Shown here in pieces: positions 49,884-61,700 of a stretch of DNA of 64,000 nt. Under the pieces are notes generated by a model. The model had not been told where the DNA came from. It was given only the letters and a program-made list of their open reading frames with translations, and searched no databases. Positions within the stretch are counted from its first letter, which is position 1. Each line of letters begins with the position of its first letter. The translations under genes and the position numbers were made by a program. This DNA comes from Dichotomocladium elegans (Eukaryota; Mucoromycota; Mucoromycetes; Mucorales; Lichtheimiaceae), in assembly GCA_025716815.1 (NCBI GenBank), contig JAIXMN010000001.1, forward strand, positions 310,001 to 374,000, given 5' to 3'.

Positions 49884-52800
49884 TTACTTGGCTTTCTTAA
49901 TAGTTTTAATCATACCAATAGCATTGATGCGAGCCATGTGGCAGGACTCCGGGGCTAGCTGAACCGCATTTCGAAGGACTGTCGCAATGAGCAATAAAGC
50001 CTGCCTATGTATCACCGGAAGCTTCTCCTTAAGCTAATTAAACGAGGAATTCATTAGTTGCATCCTAATACCCAAATAAAGACCACCTGCCTGCGCAAAC
50101 CCCTCCGGGGAATCAACGGCATCGAGAGCTTCTTTGTAGAACCTATATGGAATCACAGGCTCAGGCAAACACTCAAGAAATGCCACAAGCACGTCAACCA
50201 TTGCGTTGGCACCATCGGTATCGTCGCTTTCTTCACCGGGGGCATGTCCGCTCAAAAGGTCATTAGAATCGAAGCGATCACCGTCATCAAGACATCGCTT
50301 GATATGGTCACAAATTCTTCTGTCTCCACGCTGAAGGAATAGCCGTTCCTATTGAAACATGAACTTAGCCGCCGAGCTATATATCTTCACCTGCGATTGC
50401 GTATTACACCTACATTCTCAAGGCTACTTTTTGTGTTGATCTGATTGAGCATCTTGTAAAGCTTCAAAGGGACAGGTAGCGCTATCCCAGGCGGTAAAGA
50501 AGAAGAAGATGTATTTCTGCCTTTCTTCTTCTTCTTATCAGGCTGAGGCGGTAGGGCAAATTCGTCTACGCAAATGTCGACGGTTGTAAAGTCTTCCAGA
50601 GGATAACCGAAAGAGGTGATTTGGTAATCACCAGAAACCTCAATGAAAAAGTGTTTGCCATTCTCGAAACGTAGAATTAAAATGGTGTCGATCTTTTGTT
50701 CTCCTTTGTTGAAGGACGCAGATGTGGTCGGATCAATCAAGAGCTCGAAATGAAGTACCACCTTTTCGCCTATATGACAGGTCAGCTGTCGTATATATTG
50801 TCGCGATGTTAGCCGATCTTCGTACCTGGACTGATGATGCCCGACATGGGGTGGACATGGAGCCAGGACGGTAGTATTTCGGTCTCATCCAGTTTGGGAA
50901 TAAACTGGAAAGGCGCCAGCACCTGCCCAGTATTCACCAGAGTCAATGTCCGTTCCTGAAGTTCCAAAAATCGAACTTTGCCAAATTCGACGAACGAAGA
51001 CGATAACTTCCCTTGAGGAGTATCGTTCTTGCATGCGTCAAGTTGCTTGACGAGATCTTCCTTTGTCTTTTGTTTCCTGTCTGCGTCTATCTTCCGAATC
51101 TGCTCAATGATTTTTTCTCTTGGTTAAGAGAGTGTTGGAGACGTATTTTAAGAATAATTTTTGTTCTCACCTTGAGTTCCATTAGCGCATAGACTGGCTT
51201 ATGATCACTCAACATCATTCCTTTAAAATGATCATAAGCTAGGAGCTTAAGGAATGGCTCATGCTGTGTCTCAGATTTCTCACTGAAACGGGTTCGTTCT
51301 TTCTTCCATAACACACGGTCAGTCCAGGACGGGGAACGCCGCTTAGGGCTATATGATCACATTCAGCAAAGTGGTCCCACTTCCTATCTATCCGTCAACA
51401 TACCTGGTATCATAGTTGTTTGTATGTGCATCGTATTTGTACGTAGGAGGGAAGGTGATCTTGCCCTCATCAAACATGGGGAATGTCCTGCCTGCGTTGC
51501 GCTCAATAGATAGCTTATGGAATACACGTTAGAAACTTCGTTTCTTTAAGAATAAAAACAGGGGACTGGATGCTTACCTGGTCGTATTCAAGAAGTTTAT
51601 CGAGATCATTCTCCTCAAGAAGATGTATGATCTCCGGTTGATTCAGATTGACGCGATAGTTTAGATCGCCCAGCCATATCAGGTGACTTGACCAGTAGGA
51701 TTAGGTGATGCGACGAATTCAATGATACTCTCTTTCCCCATCCTTACTCTGAATGAAAAACGGATGCAACCTCATTCCAGTTAAGCTTAATGCCTTTATC
51801 CTCGATAAATGATACACCCTCATCTCCTCCATCATTCCACGAGAAGTTCACATAGGATGTTAGCTCGTCGTAGCGGTTTGGGAACAAGAGCCGTTTCGTG
51901 ATCTCGGAAAAATCCTGGTTTCGTCTGTCCACATTTTCCGTGAAAGCGGCGAGGTGGCTGCCAACAAAGCAGAGATAGCTGTCGTGGAACCGAAATCGAA
52001 CACCAACACCTCCCTTATTGGCCTACGAAATGATTGAGCTACTTTGGCGTGTCCTTTTCTCGGCCTCCCTTCATGCCTATGAACTTACGAGCATGTTCAT
52101 GATACCCACGCCAACATAGCTAGATTGGACTTCAGAGATGAAGGGCTCGTGTTTCTTTTTGGCCACAACAATAATAAGTATTGTCACAAGCTGTTGCGCT
52201 GTCACCTAATATTTGCTCCTTGGTATAAGTATACAAAAGAGCGAACTTTCCTTTACAGTTTGCATACTTTATAATATTCGGACCCTTTCTCCCCCAGGGC
52301 ATCAAAGATAGCCTGAACCCAGGCGTTTTCCTTGGTGGGATCATACATGAGGTAGGCGCTACCGTTACTTTCCATCTCTTGTAGTCTACACGTTTTTGCC
52401 TGAGCATATTTCTTCTCCCACCGATCACCTGCTTTTATCGACTTACGAGATAACGTAGAAATCGGGATCGTCACCCTCCTTAACTAGCCAACTGGTAAGC
52501 GATTCAGTAGGCAAGCTTCCATGGACGTTCCATGTGCCTGCAAATACTCTATAGGTGATAGTCAATACCTCTCTGGCATCCTCGCATACTGCTCCACCGA
52601 GACAGAAAAAAACCCACCTTATCGGTGTTCTGGTGACAAATTCATCCTCTCTATCCATCAACCGTGCGTTAAGCCAGTGACTTCGTGCCATTACAGAGGG
52701 CAGTCCCGAGAAAAGTCGAGATGCAACTCGCGCGGCCGTCAGTGTGGTTGTACGACGGACGGTCGCAAAGCGTTCCAAATCAGTGCGCCTAGCAGATAAA

Positions 52801-53432
52801 ATTTGTGGACCATCGGCTTCATCTTGGATGGGCTGAGGTGATTCGTGATTCACTTGAACATGCATATTTATTCAAACAAATGAGTGCCGATCATCCAGCT
52901 GAATCTTTATCTCGTTTTGTACCTTGACGTTCGCCACCTTTGTTGGCATCTTTCCAACTGTGGGGGTCAGATTCGGCCGTGTAACCGCGGTCGTCTTTTT
53001 TTCTCATATTAAGAAAAGCGTTACCGATACCAGGTCCTCAGATATAACTTACAAGCCATCGCAATTAGAGGAGAGAGTGTAGATTTCAACTGGGATGCCT
53101 CCTTCTCGCTCGGAATGATCGCTTCCATACTAGAACCGTCAACCGTTAACGAGATCAGGGAACCTTGTAAGAAAGATGAACAGTCATGGATTGTTGTCAC
53201 CAAATGTTATTAACGAAAGTTTCCAGTACCTCGTTCGTTCCCTTTGTTTGGTATGTTGTCTTCTATTTACATGCATCAGCTGAATTCAGTGCTCCCAAAA
53301 AATCTATAGCCACTTTGCCTCTGCTACTAACCCTTAGTGAATTGGAAACTGGCATAAACTGGCAATACTTTGACTAGTCGTGCAGGGTTGTTGTCGGTTT
53401 GCTCTTGGAATACAAATACACTACGCGCTTCG
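49884..53432 (-). CDS. OCRL/INPP5B-like inositol polyphosphate 5-phosphatase (PH-5Pase-ASH-RhoGAP), 5' end unresolved
   Basis: Minus strand, 16 exons resolved: 53432-53332, 53262-53230, 53163-53053, 52994-52923, 52852-52618, 52572-52447, 52385-52268, 52205-52089, 52022-51748, 51686-51578, 51513-51404, 51348-51171, 51099-50826, 50769-50414, 50348-50091, 50033-49884 (at least 873 residues). Domains: PH (VLPVYASFQF ... IIPSEKEA); 5-phosphatase with TWNVHG, LQEME, GGVGVRF, HLIWLGDLNYRVN, PSWTDRVLW and LSDHKPVYALM; an ASH-like beta domain; a RhoGAP-like domain (LVAFLECLPEPVIPY). These enzymes remove the 5-phosphate of PI(4,5)P2 on endosomes, Golgi and plasma membrane. One or more 5' exons are unresolved; a candidate start is ATG 53865. 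The last intron has a GC donor (GCAGGT at 50090). Confidence 0.93.
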
Positions 53433-54245
53433 CTGTTGGTTCACAGATTATATTGAAACAGAAAGAAGGTACGTGGATGTGGGTGATTGAAGCTCTTAGC
53501 AACTTTGACGTACCAAGAATCTTTGCCTCGCGAAACAACAGCGAGTCGATGAGTCAAATCGCCCAGCTTCGAGACAGTGCGCACATGGTCAATCGAGCAA
53601 GGAGCAATCCGAACGCAGTATATACCCCATTTCGGTTAAGGATAAATAGGATGCTGTCGAGCACGAACTATAATTGTTGTGCATAATATATAAAATCGAC
53701 CAGCCAGGTTTCAAAATGAAAAAAAAAGGATATGCATTGAATATGGTCATCCTTGCCAAAGAACTGGTTGAGGAATTCAGGAATGGCATTTGCTGAGGAA
53801 GAATCAACGGCGAATGTTTCTTCATGGTGGGGAGTACCAGCCGGTAATACCATGGCTGGTTGCAAATAGCGTTGAGGATGGACAGAGAGCAGAGTCGCCC
53901 ACTTTATTTTAGGTGGCGGTCAGCTCGGTACTCGAATAACGGTCGCACAGGGTAAACTGCGCGAATGGCGCTGTCAAACGTAACAGAGGGATGTTGGCAC
54001 GTGATGAGACCTATTCAATTCTTTTGCATTCATTCTACAACGCGGGCATCGCCATGTTGTTGATGGGCATAAGAGTTCTGAGCATATGGGTATGAAGCTG
54101 CACTCTCTTCAATCTGTTTGTTCCTGCAGAGGATATATACTTGGATAGCCCATCCTGCAAGTTCTATGCGCAGTTACGCATTCTCCACTACTGATACGAT
54201 GCCATACATTTCAATCTGATATTTGATAAGGTTTTCGACACCTCG
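53433..54245. other. 5' part of the OCRL-like gene and divergent promoter region
   Basis: Holds the unresolved first exon(s) of the minus-strand OCRL-like gene; a frame from ATG 53865 (MQPAMVLPAGTPHHEE...) is a good candidate, but its junction to the PH exons could not be fixed. From about 53870 to 54245 it should contain the promoters of this gene and the divergent SET-domain gene. Confidence 0.5.
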
Positions 54246-55574
54246 ATGGGCACTACAGTATCGTCCAGCTATTTCAGCAAAATATATGGGAGAAGACAAT
54301 TGTTATTTTTGCTGCCACTCTTCCTTTTGACTCCGTTCGACATGACCCCAGTCGAGTCATTTAGCCACTGGGCGAAGGAAAACAAGATCCAAGCAATGCA
54401 AGTCGCCATTGGCAAAACAGAATTTGCAGGGTACGGACTTTTTGCTACTGCAGACATCGTCGATGGTGCTGCTGTTGCCATTCCTAGCAACGTGCATCTA
54501 ACTGCTGCTCGTGCTAAGCAAATGCACCCTGAACTTGAACTTTTGGAAGATCAAGACGACAAAACACTTCTGCGACTCTTGCTGGCGTTTGAAAAGCACC
54601 GGCCTACACCGGCTTGGGCCCCATACCTTGCGATCTTACCTAACACGGCGGATTCTCTCTTTGAGTACGAAAGCGCGCTGGAAGGAACTAGCCTCGCGCG
54701 GTCAATTCATGCTAAGCGCACGGCCCTGACAAACGAGTGGCGCCAATTCCACGCATGCTTCCCCTGGTTGACACTCGATATGTGGACATGGGCCGACATG
54801 GTTGTACGCTCCCGCGCAGTAGGTCTCGACGGCGATGGTGGATGGGTGCTATTACCGTTCTTTGATTTTGTCAACCACAGCCTCACGCCCAACACACGCT
54901 GGGTACCCCAACAAGACGGTAGTGTTGCTATTATCGTTACGCAACCCATCAAAGCCGGTGAGGAGCTCACGTTCTCGTACGGTCAGAAGTCAAACCAAGA
55001 GCTCCTATTTTCTTACGGCTTCACTATCCACGGGAACCCTGAACCACCACGCATCGTCCTCCCCGCGTTCGGCTTTATGGATATGGATGACATGGAGAGT
55101 CAGCTCAAAATGACATGGCTAGCTCAAGTCAAGCCAGTCTTGGCACTTGAAAGAGGAGAATGGACAAAAGAATCGTTCAGGCTCATGTACCTGGTGGTTC
55201 TCGACCAAGATGATGGGCTCAATTTTGCATTGGATGATCGAGAGCATGTCCAGCTCAGCCTGTATGACTATCATGTAAAAAGTCTCGAGGATTTAGAGAA
55301 ACGACTGGCGCAAACAGATAAATTCCCTATCATTCGGCTTCGGGCAGTGGTGTTACTCCTAAATGCCACCACATCTCTTTTCGAGACCATCCGTGCTAAA
55401 GACACTCTGAAATCACATCAGACCGCAGGTCTTAAAGAGCATATCGAACGGTACAGATCGGATGAGGAGTATTTATTACATGCCGCGATGGAGGAGCTTA
55501 TTAAGCTACAGAATGAGCTCATGAATGACAATACGGTTCTGGACTATCTTGAAGCCCAACAAGAAAGCCATTAG
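54246..55574 (+). CDS. SET-domain lysine methyltransferase (SETD3/Rkm-like)
   Basis: Single exon, 442 residues from ATG 54246, or 410 from ATG 54342. SET motifs: GYGLFATADIVDG, LLPFFDFVNHSLTPNTRW (the NHS motif) and ELTFSYGQKSNQELLFSYGF, followed by a helical C-terminal domain as in Rubisco-LSMT/SETD3/Rkm proteins. These transfer methyl groups from S-adenosylmethionine to non-histone targets such as ribosomal proteins or actin; the target here is unknown. The first 30 residues contain a hydrophobic run (LLFLLPLFLL), which would be odd for a cytosolic enzyme, so the downstream ATG (54342) may be the real start. It is one of few intronless genes in the window. The stop lies 17 nt from the stop of the convergent ELMO gene. 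Confidence 0.9.
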   Translation: MGTTVSSSYFSKIYGRRQLLFLLPLFLLTPFDMTPVESFSHWAKENKIQAMQVAIGKTEFAGYGLFATADIVDGAAVAIPSNVHLTAARAKQMHPELELLEDQDDKTLLRLLLAFEKHRPTPAWAPYLAILPNTADSLFEYESALEGTSLARSIHAKRTALTNEWRQFHACFPWLTLDMWTWADMVVRSRAVGLDGDGGWVLLPFFDFVNHSLTPNTRWVPQQDGSVAIIVTQPIKAGEELTFSYGQKSNQELLFSYGFTIHGNPEPPRIVLPAFGFMDMDDMESQLKMTWLAQVKPVLALERGEWTKESFRLMYLVVLDQDDGLNFALDDREHVQLSLYDYHVKSLEDLEKRLAQTDKFPIIRLRAVVLLLNATTSLFETIRAKDTLKSHQTAGLKEHIERYRSDEEYLLHAAMEELIKLQNELMNDNTVLDYLEAQQESH

Positions 55575-55591
55575 AATTACATTGATACACA

Positions 55592-58104
55592 TTATTTACT
55601 ATCATAAAAGAAACCGGAGCCTAATCCGGCTGGGACGGTAGGAACATCAGGATGTTTGTGTGGTATTTCAACCCGGTCACCCGCGACCTGCAATAGCTTA
55701 ATCTTGACACCAATCTCAGTTAGGGAATGGAGATACTCCGCCGTATCTTTACTCGTGATCCCTTGGTCAAGAAGCATACTGAATCCGTCCCTCCATTCCG
55801 ATGCCTGTGCTGATGAGGAGCAGATGAATTCAGCTAATGGCACTTGTTCATCGGACAACAACCGAAAGGATAGTTTGCTGGTCGTTTCAAAGAGAGACGA
55901 TATGGAAAGTGTAAGGGCAGTCGATGACTTTCGGTGGTAGGATTTGATTTCTGACACGAGAGAGAGATCAACTTTGTTGGGGAGGCATTCATAAGATTTG
56001 ATCACTACTGGGTTCTTATCGGCGAAGTCCCCAAACTGCAGTATCTTCTTGGATGGACTGAGCTTGTAATATCGCCACCGCTTGCGCGCAGTGTTAACAC
56101 TACCGCTACTGTTGTTTGTATTGAGAGGATTAGCCAAAGGCCCATTCGAAGACTGACCGTTGCCACTCATGGTATTGGGTATCCCGGTTGCCAGAGTAAC
56201 GATGCGCATAGTAGATTGCGGACATGGAAACCATGCACCTTGAAGTAAACAATTGATTCGCTGACGCCTGATGAATTCGTATGATTGCTTATTCAAGCGA
56301 CTCCGTAGATTTCTATGTCATGCAATGAGACTCGGCAGAACCGTTAACGCGCGTGTATTTCTTACCGGATCGCTTCTCTTCCAAGCAAGTCGTCTGCCCA
56401 TTCAAGCTCCTTCAGCCGCCTATCTCGAATAACAGAGTACGGCGTATTTAACATGATTCTTTCGAATTCGTAAACATCCTTGATACCATCAGTGATAAGT
56501 GTAGCACGCAGCTGACTTCGGGTGAGGGCAGAAACTTTAGGGAAGTCACTGACTGTTGCCTCCATATCTTGAAAGAGTCTCATAAAGCACTGAACTGTTG
56601 TGGTATAGACAAGGTCAAATTGCAGCAACAACGGATCAAAGCTGGTAGCAGAGTCTACTCATAACCTATGAGTCTATATGCCGATGCCTCATTGTCAGCC
56701 GATATGTACCCACATCCACTATTTATGTCCCAGTGGGCACACAACAGCTCCATTGCCTCTATATTGGCTTTGGCAAACGGACATCGTTTATCTTCAGGAC
56801 GATGCAATTGCTGAAGAATGATCTAGCAATACACGACAATTATCGGCGTGTAAGGTTCCTCTTGTCATCTTTTAGCACGCAAAGAGATATCTTACTTTTG
56901 CAAAATAATCCGGGTTCTGAACAGCAAAAGTATGCATTTTCTCCAGCCCAAGTACACCTGTATTTCCAAACTCCCGATGAGGCATCTCCGACTGTTACAA
57001 GTCAATATTGTGTGTGGTGTGTTCTACTTTTCAATGACATATCTGATTACTTACCGTGAATCCTAGTCTGCGCCATCTATCCGTTCCACCAAGAGGCCCT
57101 TCATCCAAGTGAGCTATCTCCCACATGTCATCCAGCATCTTTGCGTGCCGTGGGTCGCATATGGACACCTGAGTATTGCGTTGTTGATCGGCATTGTAGA
57201 CGAGCGCCGACTGAAATTCCAGCACCTGCGCCTTCAACTCCTCTGGGGGTTGGTTATCCATGATTCTCTTAACAAGCGATTTTGTATGACTTAACCCGGT
57301 CATATCTGTCTTTTCACCAGTTACAATCCTACCAGAACATGTTTGTGGGTATTCCCTGCGCTAATGCCCTCGAGAAGCTCACTACGATGCTTGTTGGGAA
57401 CATGTCTGAGCATGCGGTTCAGGAGTGTCAAGCTGTTGAGCGCGAGAGCATAGTCGGGGCTCTGGAGATGTTGAATCAGCGCTGATAATAGGTTCGGCTC
57501 TTTCTGAAGGACCATATAGATGGTTTCGTACCCAGTCGTCTCAGGAGTTACCGCATCCGCAATGGTGGAATTTTCAGCACTGACAATCTTGATGAGAATC
57601 TCAGTGGCTGGTCGACAGATCGTCACCAAAGTTTCAGAGACGCAAATATGTCCAATGCGCGCAATTAAATTTGGCCCAAGGCTAAATCCGGAGATCAGAT
57701 CGTGATCCATGAGGGAAGTGAACGACTTGAGTGCGTATGCAAGAGTATTGCCGCTCACGCTGTTGATGATGTTGCTGAGAGATTCCAAACCGCCCCTTTC
57801 GAGGAACTCGGAAGCAAACGCTGGTTCCTAAACGCACAAAGAGAAGTTCCATGTTTGTCTTTAGCCTCAGTGCGCCGAGGATTGTTTTAATCACCCCAGG
57901 TATGTATGGTATGCTCTTAGCGCCAACCTTTAGATACTTCTGGAGCGAGAAGGTCGCGATTTTTAGAACTTTGTCGTCTTCGGTGGCTCTGGGAGTGGAG
58001 TCAGTGAGGTCAAACTGGGCGGACATTCGCCTAACGAGCGTCACAGCCTCTTCTCGTGAGGGTACATTGCCCAGTTCAAATGCGCTTTGCTGATCGAGCG
58101 ACAT
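55592..58104 (-). CDS. ELMO/CED-12 family protein
   Basis: Minus strand exons: 58104-57895, 57827-57333, 57267-57055, 56991-56896, 56822-56710, 56641-56366, 56312-55592; 707 residues (human ELMO1 is 727). Helical armadillo-like N-terminal half (FLERGGLESLSNII; LQSPDYALALNSLTLLNRML), ELMO domain at about 236-420 (DRWRRLGFT, FGNTGVLGLEKMHTFA), then a PH domain (RKRWRYYKLSPSKKILQFGD ... LSFRLLSDEQVPL) and a Pro-rich C-terminal tail (VEIPHKHPDVPTVPAG), all in the animal ELMO order. ELMO proteins pair with DOCK-type exchange factors to activate Rac. The first intron uses donor GTGATT and is the least certain; two others rest on frame and homology. Confidence 0.93.
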
Positions 58105-58776
58105 GATGAGCAAGAGAGAAGAAAAGACGGTGTGTGAGCCATAGTTTTCAAATTTGGCGAACCATTTGCGAGGGCCGTGCGTCACATGCACATATCAGGA
58201 AAATGGCTAAAGCATGTTCACCAAGCCGGGAGCTGTGCACACTGGCCCAGCTAAAAAGAAGATTAGGAGCCCTCGTGAATTAAGCATGCATACTTTCGTT
58301 GTGTCTTGAGAGGGAAGTTTCATTTTTTTCATTGTTCTCTATTTATACGGGCCACCACTAGGTGTACGCGCAGTAGAGCAATAGTCCTAGCGTTATTACG
58401 TCATATTATGGTCAACCGATTCTCCTTTTCTTCTACGGGTGCTGCACATACAGTTTATTTGCCTTGGATAATGCAGTCCTTTATTCTATGTTAACACTGA
58501 ACGACCTCCTTATTAGTAGATACTTGATGGCTATGTTCATGCATAAGTTCTTTGATTTTTAGCGTGACACAAAGACTCCGCCTATGTTCGTGTCTTCCTT
58601 AGAAGTGCCGTCATGTACAGTATGCGCATCGCCAAGCTCTTGGGTTTTGGTCACATCGATATTCCTGTATGCGGAAGACATTTCATGTGACTGTCGTCAA
58701 GAAAAGAAGAAAGTGATATATGTCGTCAGTTTCCTTTTTGAACTGTGGTTTTCTCTTCTGTTTGCAAAGTAATACG
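58105..58776. other. Divergent promoter region
   Basis: 672 bp between the divergent starts of ELMO (minus) and HFM1 (plus). No gene or repeat was recognised; it should hold both promoters. Confidence 0.6.
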
Positions 58777-61700
58777 ATGTGGGAGCCTGAACGCCCTAAG
58801 AAAAAGCTCAAATCACAATATTCCCCATATGAAATGTAAGCAGGTCGCCGACTTATTGAGGGAGATAAAAGCGAGTCCCGATCATCCTATGGTCGTTACC
58901 AACTTATAGATATTAGGCCTTCGTACACACCATTACCTTCCTCATTGCTTGAGCACAATAGCGACTCTTTACAGGAGGCAAACAATGAATCGCTGCTGTC
59001 TGATATAAGTGACAATGGAGATATCAGTCAGTGGCTCGACGAGGAAGAGGCGTTGATGGATCAGAGACTTGACCATATGCCCGTTGGCAATGAAGGTGTT
59101 CCACAGCAAGCATCATTGAATCAACCAGCTACGTCATTGACTACTCCGGAAGAGGTAGTCAAGTATATGCAACACTCGGTATTATCGCCAGATTGTACGC
59201 CAGAAATACGTAGAGATTATCAGCTACAGCAACAATGGTCGGTTGTGCCCACCGGTAATTATCCTAGATCTATATTTCATCCTCATACTCTCTTTCTTGG
59301 TTATATCTCTGACTGGTGCTATATGTAACGTTGTTGCCGGTTTTGATGAAAATAGACAGCAGTGGAGACTTGCGTTCCACAATGGAAATCGGTAAGCGAG
59401 GGATGCTCTGCTCCCGTATTACTGTATAGGTGACCATTATACTGACCACAAACAGCGATGCCTTACCGAAACATATTTAACTTCGTCGAATTTAATGCTC
59501 TTCAATCTGAGTGCCTCGATCATGTAAGCCTTGCTTGCATTTTATTATATGTATGTACTAAATTACAATGTACCGTAGGCCTACCATACCAATGAGAACT
59601 TGGTGATATCGGGTATACCTACCTTTTCATTATTACTAATCCTATAGATACGGAGATAGTTGTATTCTAATGATATACAGCCCCGACCGGATCAGGAAAG
59701 ACGTGTATTATCGAAATGGCAATCGTTCACACACTTTCAATCGCAAGCAAAAAAGACGTAAAAATTATTTATATGGCACCGACAAAGAGTCTTTGCTCTG
59801 AAAGGGCACGTGATTGGGAAATTAAGTTTCAACCTCTTGGTGCAACATGTAAGTATCAATAGTAGGCGGATCTGGTCATTTAAAGATAATTCTTTATATT
59901 ATCACCGATTTTATAGGTAAAGAATATACCGGAGACACTGATTTCGCAACTGCGCATGCTATTAAGAGCACTACTATTGTGTAAGCTTCTGGCAATTTGA
60001 TACCGTTATATGTGCTTATATAAGTCGAAATGTCAAGTATCACAACGCCAGAAAAATGGGACTCAATGACACGTCGGTGGCGAGACCATATACAACTCAT
60101 GTCTATGGTCAAATTGTTTATTGTAAACGAATATGGAGGATGTACGGGCTACATCTCATCTTTTTTATCTAGATTGATGAAGTTCATATATTGAACGAAG
60201 ATCGCGGAGCTGTACTCGAATCTTGCGTGAGTCGAATGAAGGTAATGTACCTCTATTTTCATGTAGCATGTAAATATTCAGAAGCTAATGACTCTTATCA
60301 GACAATGGACCATCATATTCGTTTCGTTGCCATTTCGGCAACAATTCCCAACGTGAATGATATTGCAGAGTGGCTTAATGCTGAAGGTACTTTGTAATCC
60401 AAAGCAATTCAGGCTGTCAGCGTTCTTCAGAGCTCATAATTCCTGCCATCTAATCATACTGTAATAATTCATAGCGTTGTCATTTTCGGAAGCATACCGT
60501 CCGGTGAAGTTAAATCGGATTGTTTACGGGTACACATTTAAGGGCGACAATATGTTCGCATTTGAAAAGATGCTTGATTGGAAGTAAGATGATGCAATAT
60601 GACGGATTGTTTATTCTCTCATGGTCATCTAATCTATAATTCGCTAAATTAAAGGCTCTTAGATGTCATAAAGAAGCACAGCAAAGATAAACCTGTACTG
60701 ATCGTAAGAGGTTACATGCAGCTATTAATGAACATGTCACCAAATTAAATGAGAAGTTCTTTAGTTCTGCTCAACTCGCAAGTCAGCCCAAAGTTCATGC
60801 GAAATACTGCTGAAGATGGCGAAGAAGCAAGGTATCGAATGCTTTAGGTAATGTATATACTTAGTGAGATGGAGATAATACTCCTTGTTGATTTTGGAAT
60901 AGTCAAGAGCCAGAAAATAGTGCTGTACTCAAGGACAAGAAGCTTCAGGAGTTTGTTAAACAAGGCATAGGCTACCATCATGGTATACGTTGACTTGTAT
61001 TATGTCCAATGAAAGCTGGATTTTGTTTATTTATTTATTCGATACCATTAGCCGGACTCGATGTGCAGGACAGAACGACGATCGAAAGCTTGTTCCTGAA
61101 CCGATCTATTCGCGTCGTCGGTACGCGAATAAATAAATTATTGCTTATCGTTGGCTCTAATGGCAATTTCTGTCAATGCTCTTATAGCGACCACTTCAAC
61201 ATTGGCTGTGGGAGTAAATGTCGAGGAAACCCAGTAGTTTTTTGGCCTACTGATATTCATGCATTAAACAGGTCAATCTGCCGACATATCTTGTGATTAT
61301 CAAGTCAACTAAATGTAAGTCATATGAAGATGACTAGTCGCCCATATCTGTGTAGTCGAACCTCCTCCCCCCAGTAGACACACGCCCGTATATTTATATT
61401 TGAAGTCAATGTAATAGGCTACCAGAACGGAAATCTTGTCGAATATTCAGATATCGAGATCCTCCAAATGATCGGTCGTGCCGGGAGACCGGGTTTCGAA
61501 TCTTCAGGATGCGCAGTCATCATGACCACACCGGCTATGAAAAATCACTATACAAATCTAGTTGGCGGTATTGCGCCCATCGAAAGCCGGTAGACACCTT
61601 GACGAAAACTAGCACTATCATTTTGACCGATACTGAAAGGAAGTTAAATTTAGGTTGCATGAGAACTTGGTGGAACATATGATGAGCGAGATATGTCTGA

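Noticed and set aside
58836..58909. Intron 1 of HFM1 ending at the first TATAG (58909)
   Set aside because: Leaves the next exon out of phase; the acceptor at 58916 keeps frame.
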